From: an uncultured Oscillospiraceae bacterium
GTDB taxonomy: Bacteria > Bacillota > Clostridia > Oscillospirales > Ruminococcaceae
DNA: 8,046 nucleotides
NCBI GenBank assembly: GCA_900547455.1
Contig: URGV01000062.1
Span: 1-8,046 of the forward strand
Reading direction: 5' to 3'
The notes below the pieces were generated by a model. It was not told the origin of the DNA and did no database searches. It saw nothing but the letters and a program-made list of their open reading frames with translations. Numbering within the stretch: position 1 is the first letter of the stretch; each line of letters opens with the position of its first letter. Below are positions 4,360 through 8,046 of the stretch, in pieces. The position numbers and the translations under genes are program-made.

Positions 4360-5547
4360 ATGAATCTTTTTACAAAATGGGATGCTCTCTCCGCCAAAGC
4401 GCTTTTCAATGGGCTGGTCTTTTTTGCTCCGGTCGCGCTGCTGGTGCGCACCACCGCCGGAGTGAGCTACAGCCAGTTTTTTCTTTTGCAAGCCATTTTA
4501 TCCTTCGTTGTCTTTTTGACAGAAATCCCCGCCGGCAAATTCACTGACCGGTTCGGGTACAAGAACACGATGGTGTTGAATCAGTCCCTGCTCACCCTGG
4601 CAAGGCTGCTTTTGTTCGCGGCCTTTTTGAGGAGCAGCTTCCCGCTCTTTCTGCTGGAAGCGATTGTGGAGGGCGTCGCCGTCAGCTTTGGCTCCGGCAC
4701 CGAAAGCGCCTATCTCTACACCACCCTGCCCGAGGGCAGCTATCTGCCCCGGACCGCACGAATCAATAACTGTGGGACAATCGGGTTTCTGGTCAGCACC
4801 ATCTCCTATGTGCTGATCTACTCCCGCTTTGGCCTGTCCGGCCTGCTGCTGGCCACCGTCATCACCAGCGCGCTGGGAACGGCTGCTTCCTTCACCATTC
4901 CCAAGGAGCCTGCTCTGCCCCCAAAGCAGAGCGCGCCGCACCTTTCCCGCCCGCAGGGAGGATTTTTCTCCATCCTGCTGCAAAAAGAGGTGCTCCTGAT
5001 CCTGGTGATCCTCTCTGCCATCAGCATCGGCCAAGTTCTGATTAACTTTTTCTATGCGGACAAGCTGCTGGCCTGCGGCGTTCAGGAGGAGTGGCTGAGC
5101 CCCATCATTCTGGGCTATTCTGCAATCGAGCTGTTGGCCGAGCGGATTTTAAAGCGGTTGGAGCGCAGCCAATATTCCTTTGCCTTCCCGCTCTTTTTGG
5201 GGCTGTGCGGGGCAGCCTTGCTTTTGCTGGGCATCGTCACAGAGATTCCCCTTGTCCTTCTGCTGATGCTGACCCTTCCCCTGCTGCTGGACCTTCCCTC
5301 CTGCATCTTGGGGGAAATCCAAAACCAGCTGGTCGACCAGCTGGGTCAGCAGAGCAAGCGGGCGGAAGTTTTGTCCGTCCTCAACATGGGGGTCAACCTC
5401 TTTGAGATTGCTTTCCTGTTCGGCTCCTCCCTGCTCTCCAGCATCGGCTCCACTGCCTGCTTTTTGAGCACCGGCCTTTTGATGGCCGCCCTTGGGTGGC
5501 TGTCCCGCCGGATATTGTTTGCCAAAGGAACAAATTCTGCTCGATAA
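4360..5547 (+). CDS. MFS transporter, probable drug efflux pump
   Basis: A 395-residue membrane protein of normal MFS length with about twelve hydrophobic segments and a charged central linker near residues 187-205. After a second helix ending EIPAG comes GKFTDRFGYKNT (59-70), which matches MFS motif A between helices 2 and 3 (G-x3-D-R-x-G). A RIN segment near 133-136 and TSAL near 164 fit the first-half layout. EIPAGxxxDRFGxK proteins are common in Firmicutes and are usually annotated as multidrug exporters; substrate cannot be told. GAGGTG lies 5 bases before ATG but is sequestered by hairpin 2, and two leader ORFs precede the gene on the same transcript. Such leaders are established regulators of ribosome-drug resistance genes (erm, mef/msr, cat), so export of a translation inhibitor is the best guess. 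Transcription ends at the perfect hairpin just downstream. Codon choice is similar to its neighbours apart from a more T-rich start. Confidence 0.85.
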   Translation: MNLFTKWDALSAKALFNGLVFFAPVALLVRTTAGVSYSQFFLLQAILSFVVFLTEIPAGKFTDRFGYKNTMVLNQSLLTLARLLLFAAFLRSSFPLFLLEAIVEGVAVSFGSGTESAYLYTTLPEGSYLPRTARINNCGTIGFLVSTISYVLIYSRFGLSGLLLATVITSALGTAASFTIPKEPALPPKQSAPHLSRPQGGFFSILLQKEVLLILVILSAISIGQVLINFFYADKLLACGVQEEWLSPIILGYSAIELLAERILKRLERSQYSFAFPLFLGLCGAALLLLGIVTEIPLVLLLMLTLPLLLDLPSCILGEIQNQLVDQLGQQSKRAEVLSVLNMGVNLFEIAFLFGSSLLSSIGSTACFLSTGLLMAALGWLSRRILFAKGTNSAR

Positions 5548-5553
5548 TCCTAT

Positions 5554-5593
5554 ACAAAAGGAGGCGCTGCCATTAGGCAGCGCCTCCTTTTGT
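5554..5593. terminator. Bidirectional intrinsic terminator between convergent genes
   Basis: ACAAAAGGAGGCGCTGCC (5554-5571) and its exact reverse complement (5576-5593) form an 18-bp stem around the loop ATTA. Its GC core is flanked by A4 on one side and T4 on the other, so it works in both directions: it ends the rightward transporter transcript and the leftward peptidase-permease transcript, whose stop codon lies 6 bases away. Confidence 0.92.
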
Positions 5594-5598
5594 GATCT

Positions 5599-6324
5599 TT
5601 ATCCTTCTCCTCGCCGCCTCTTGTTTTCTCGCCCCGCCAGCCCTAGCAGCACAAACCCGGCTGCCAGCAGCACGCACTGGCAGAGCACCACCGGCAGCGG
5701 TACCGAAAAGGCCGGGTCCAGCCCCTGCAGCGTCAGCGGATACTGGGAGAAAAACTGCCTGTTCCAGATCCCCAGCGCCTCTGGCAGCGGCAGAACCGTA
5801 CACACAAACGGAACCAGCATCCAGACATAGAGCGCCCACGGCCGCCACCTGCCCAGCAGCCAGCCGCTGCCCAGCGCAAAGATCAGCGCAGGCAGCAGGG
5901 TGAGGACTGCGGGCAGCAGCAGCTCGCCCCAGCCGCACCAGCCAAAATACCGCCAGTAAAACACCGCCGCCTGCGCAAGGCAGATAAGCGCCAGCAGCGC
6001 GCTCCCGGTCAGCGCCGCTGCGCAGCGGGCCAGCGCGTAACGGTGGGGCGGCATCGGGGCGGCGTCGGTCAGCGATGCTACGCGGCGCGCCTTTGGGGAG
6101 GTGAAGAAGGTGAGAAAAAACAGCACCCCAACCCACAGCAGCGGTGTCATCCGGCTCAGATAATCCCCAAAGCTCCAGGGGGAAAAGGGCGCCGTGTGCG
6201 CCACCCCCAGGATGGTGGTGCCGCCCAGCACCTGCCAGCCGTAAAACAGCAGCACCAACACCAGGCCCACAAAAAAACGATTCCACAAAAGCCGCTTACA
6301 TTCGTATCGCATCACTTTACGCAA
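5599..6324 (-). CDS. ABC-2-type permease-like membrane protein
   Basis: A 241-residue protein with about six membrane segments (roughly 17-34, 59-75, 100-122, 134-156, 162-180, 208-229), a short basic N-terminus and a basic tail (RENKRRRGEG). The N-terminal pattern, a charged MRYECKRLLWNRFF stretch leading into helix 1, is typical of ABC-2 permease subunits, but no diagnostic motif is present. The start is taken as TTG 6324 because GGAGGAGGA lies 8 bases upstream; ATG 6312 (MRYECKR) is the alternative and has no such site. With the TTG start it overlaps the end of the M1 peptidase gene by 8 bases, indicating coupling. No ATPase gene is within the window. It probably forms a membrane complex with the peptidase protein and an ATPase encoded further upstream; what is moved is unknown. 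Confidence 0.6.
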   Translation of the reverse strand: MRKVMRYECKRLLWNRFFVGLVLVLLFYGWQVLGGTTILGVAHTAPFSPWSFGDYLSRMTPLLWVGVLFFLTFFTSPKARRVASLTDAAPMPPHRYALARCAAALTGSALLALICLAQAAVFYWRYFGWCGWGELLLPAVLTLLPALIFALGSGWLLGRWRPWALYVWMLVPFVCTVLPLPEALGIWNRQFFSQYPLTLQGLDPAFSVPLPVVLCQCVLLAAGFVLLGLAGRENKRRRGEG

Positions 6325-8046
6325 GGTTCAAGTCCTCCTCCTTTAAACCGCAGGCCTCCAGAAAATCCTGGTAGCTCAGATAGGGGTACATCGGGTCCAG
6401 CTCCCGATTGAACAGGCTGTTGAGGATGGTGTCCATCGCCTGCTCGCCGCCCACCAGCTGCTCGGCCTTCAAAATTTTCAGCGGCATCTCGCAGTACTGC
6501 CGCACATAGCGCAGGCTGTTGGAAATCTGCAGCCGCTCCTCCTCCGGCAGCATCTGCAGATAGGCCGGGTTGCGGACATAGAAGTTGAGATAATAGTCGT
6601 CCACCGCCTGCCGCCACTGGTCCACATAGTGCTCCTGTGCGTAGGACGCGCCGTATAGCTCCTTGACGATTCGGTAGGTGGTGTAGACCGTCAGGCCCTC
6701 TGCCGACCAGGGGCTGCTTTCATCCGCCGCATCAAACATGTTTCCGAGGCCCCACCATTGATGGACCAGTTCGTGGATCATGACTTCCCCGGCTCCGCCG
6801 CCCTTGCCGGTATTTTTCAGATTGTCGGCGGTGAAGTCCGCCTCGTCCAGCAGGCTGGCGCCGTTTGCGGCGTAGCCGCCGCCGGTCACCCGGCTCTGGA
6901 TGAGCTTCAGGGTATCGCCGGTGCCGAAGGACAGCGTGCCGTAGTGCGCTGTACAGTAGTCCGCCACCGACTTCACGGCGTCCGCCGCCCCGGCGGCCTC
7001 CATGACGGCCTGATGCCTGCGGCCGTAGTAAAATTCGATGTCCATGCCGCCGGCCTGGATGTCCTGGCGGATGTAGTCCCCGGCGTAGAGGATGCCGCCG
7101 GCGCTGTTGGCCTCATAGCGCCAGGTTTTTGTGCCGTCCGCCTGTTCTGCGACGACCTCCGCCTCGCTGGCCCCGAAGGGGATGACCGTCATGGATGCGG
7201 GAAGCGTGATCTCGATGGTGGTGGGATATCCGTTTTCCCCCGGCAGCACGTTCATCAGGCGGGGGGACAATTCGGCATTTTCCAGGCACAGGTATTCAGA
7301 GCTGATCTCCGTGCCGCCCTGCATGGTGGATACATTCCGGTTCTCCCGGGGAAAGCCGCTGTAGTCCATGGTCAGTTCGATCTCCCGGTCTGCTGGGAGG
7401 GCCACCTCCAGCATGGCCTCGTTGTACTCCTGGTAGTCGCTCACAGAGAAGGGCACTTCGGCGCCGTTGACCCGCACGTTGGAGATGGTATAGCCCGGAT
7501 TGATGCCGAAGGCCGCCGTCCACGCCTGCCCGGAGGTGTTTCGGAACCGGTAGGCCGCCGTGCCGGAGACCGTCCCGGCGGCGGTGTCCGGGAATACCTG
7601 GGCGCTGCGGCCGGTGCAGACCACGTTCTCCGCATAGGGCACCTGGTAGAAGGCCATGGCCGTCTGGTCCGGGTTGCTGTGGTCCACCAGGGGCTGGGCG
7701 GCGTAGGCGAAGCCGGAACAGGCCAGAAGCAGCAGGGCGATGACGGGCCGGTGGACCCGCCGCACGCTCCGGGCCAGGGAACCGGGCAGCCCCTTCCCGT
7801 ACTGCCGGATGCAGAGATAGGACACCATCCAGATCCCCGCCAGGGCAGCCAGCCAGGTGAGGCGCATCCAGGCCACGGACCGGAAGATGCGGAAATTGGA
7901 GAAGTCGTCCGACAGCGCCCACACGCAGGGGTTCAGCCAGCAGAGCTGCCAGTCGTCCGCCCAGACGGTCAGGCTCAATGCCGCAAAGGCGGCAAAGAGC
8001 ACCAGGGACAGGTCCGCCCGCCGGGTATATTGGTAGGCGGCGGAGG
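6317..8046 (-). CDS. Membrane-anchored M1-family metallopeptidase, 5' end beyond the window
   Basis: The frame is open through the right edge, so the gene is partial; an in-frame GTG at 8002 is only one possible start and is unlikely to be the real one. Counting from it, hydrophobic segments lie at about 1-14, 46-65 and 86-103, the last ending CSGFAYAAQ, after which about 455 residues should be outside the membrane. This part has a beta-rich region (about 130-330) and a zinc site HELVHQWWG (410-418) with a probable third ligand in WSAEGL (E435) and a candidate catalytic tyrosine in RQYCEMPLKIL (Y503), as in M1 aminopeptidases. Two points differ from classical M1 enzymes: HEXXH and the glutamate are 20 rather than 18 residues apart, and no clear GAMEN motif is seen. 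In Firmicutes such domains are often fused to the C-terminus of ABC-2 permeases, which fits the upstream membrane segments and the permease gene directly downstream. Peptide substrate unknown. Confidence 0.85.
   Translation of the reverse strand, partial: SAAYQYTRRADLSLVLFAAFAALSLTVWADDWQLCWLNPCVWALSDDFSNFRIFRSVAWMRLTWLAALAGIWMVSYLCIRQYGKGLPGSLARSVRRVHRPVIALLLLACSGFAYAAQPLVDHSNPDQTAMAFYQVPYAENVVCTGRSAQVFPDTAAGTVSGTAAYRFRNTSGQAWTAAFGINPGYTISNVRVNGAEVPFSVSDYQEYNEAMLEVALPADREIELTMDYSGFPRENRNVSTMQGGTEISSEYLCLENAELSPRLMNVLPGENGYPTTIEITLPASMTVIPFGASEAEVVAEQADGTKTWRYEANSAGGILYAGDYIRQDIQAGGMDIEFYYGRRHQAVMEAAGAADAVKSVADYCTAHYGTLSFGTGDTLKLIQSRVTGGGYAANGASLLDEADFTADNLKNTGKGGGAGEVMIHELVHQWWGLGNMFDAADESSPWSAEGLTVYTTYRIVKELYGASYAQEHYVDQWRQAVDDYYLNFYVRNPAYLQMLPEEERLQISNSLRYVRQYCEMPLKILKAEQLVGGEQAMDTILNSLFNRELDPMYPYLSYQDFLEACGLKEEDLNLA
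6333..6341 (-). promoter_or_regulatory. Ribosome binding site favouring a TTG start for the permease
   Basis: GGAGGAGGA on the minus strand lies within the last codons of the peptidase gene, 8 bases before TTG 6324 and 20 bases before ATG 6312. The spacing supports the TTG. Confidence 0.6.

Larger units (their letters stand above)
4198..4371 (+). repeat. Imperfect tandem repeat of about 80 bases spanning both leaders
   Basis: The three start codons lie at 4198, 4280 and 4360, spaced 82 and 80 bases apart. AATCCATCCTGAT occurs at 4222-4234 and 4304-4316; ATGAATCTTTTT occurs at 4280-4291 and 4360-4371. Each unit consists of a ribosome binding site, an 11-codon ORF and a hairpin. The stems differ in sequence but not in placement, which suggests an old duplication kept for function. 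Confidence 0.7.

Noticed and set aside
4498..5034. Minus-strand ORF of 178 codons within the transporter gene
   Set aside because: Antisense shadow rich in Gln, Gly and Asp, with no ribosome binding site or motif.
5592..6411. Plus-strand ORFs (5592-5903, 6043-6411) opposite the permease gene
   Set aside because: Pro/Ala/Arg-rich shadow frames without ribosome binding sites; the opposite strand encodes a coherent six-helix protein.
1..8046. CRISPR arrays, tRNA or rRNA genes, insertion sequences, prophage genes
   Set aside because: No regularly spaced repeats, cloverleaf sequences, transposase motifs or phage proteins were seen.

Overview
The window looks like chromosomal DNA of a GC-rich anaerobic Firmicute, probably a gut Clostridium relative of the Oscillospiraceae type. 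This rests on gene families (M55 D-aminopeptidase next to M19 dipeptidase, MerR and MFS proteins of clostridial style), strong GGAGG-type ribosome binding sites, T-rich promoters within a GC-rich background, and compact operons. No rRNA, tRNA, CRISPR array, transposase or phage gene was seen, and no gene-free stretch exceeds 300 bases.

Left part (1-3181, minus strand): after a short non-coding end full of dyads (1-118), three genes read leftward as one operon: an M55 D-aminopeptidase (dppA-like), an M19 membrane dipeptidase and a ten-helix GltS-like carrier. A divergent MerR-family regulator starts on the other side of a shared 158-base intergenic region that holds promoters in both directions. 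The simplest reading is a locally regulated unit for hydrolysing small peptides, possibly D-amino-acid-containing ones from peptidoglycan, and moving the products across the membrane. A terminator-like hairpin between the first two genes could reduce expression of the second and third.

Middle (4108-5598, plus strand): this is the most striking region. A near-consensus promoter (TTGACA-17-TATATT) makes a transcript that carries two 11-codon leader ORFs before an MFS efflux-type transporter gene. The peptides are MFFLFTAMNPS and MNLFLRLANPS. Each leader has its own ribosome binding site, each ends with the same codons AAT CCA TCC TGA, and each stop codon runs directly into the left arm of a hairpin whose right arm covers the ribosome binding site of the next ORF. 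The layout is a two-stage translational attenuator in series: leader 1 gates leader 2, and leader 2 gates the transporter. The obvious inference is induction by a translation-slowing compound that the transporter may export; the compound cannot be named from sequence. A perfect 18-bp hairpin ends the transporter transcript and serves the convergent operon from the other side.

Right part (5599-8046, minus strand): a two-gene membrane unit made of an M1-type metallopeptidase anchored by membrane segments, running off the window edge, followed by a six-helix ABC-2-permease-like protein that overlaps it by 8 bases and probably starts at TTG. In related bacteria, M1 peptidase domains are often fused to ABC permeases, so the missing upstream part probably carries permease segments and an ATPase gene may lie beyond.
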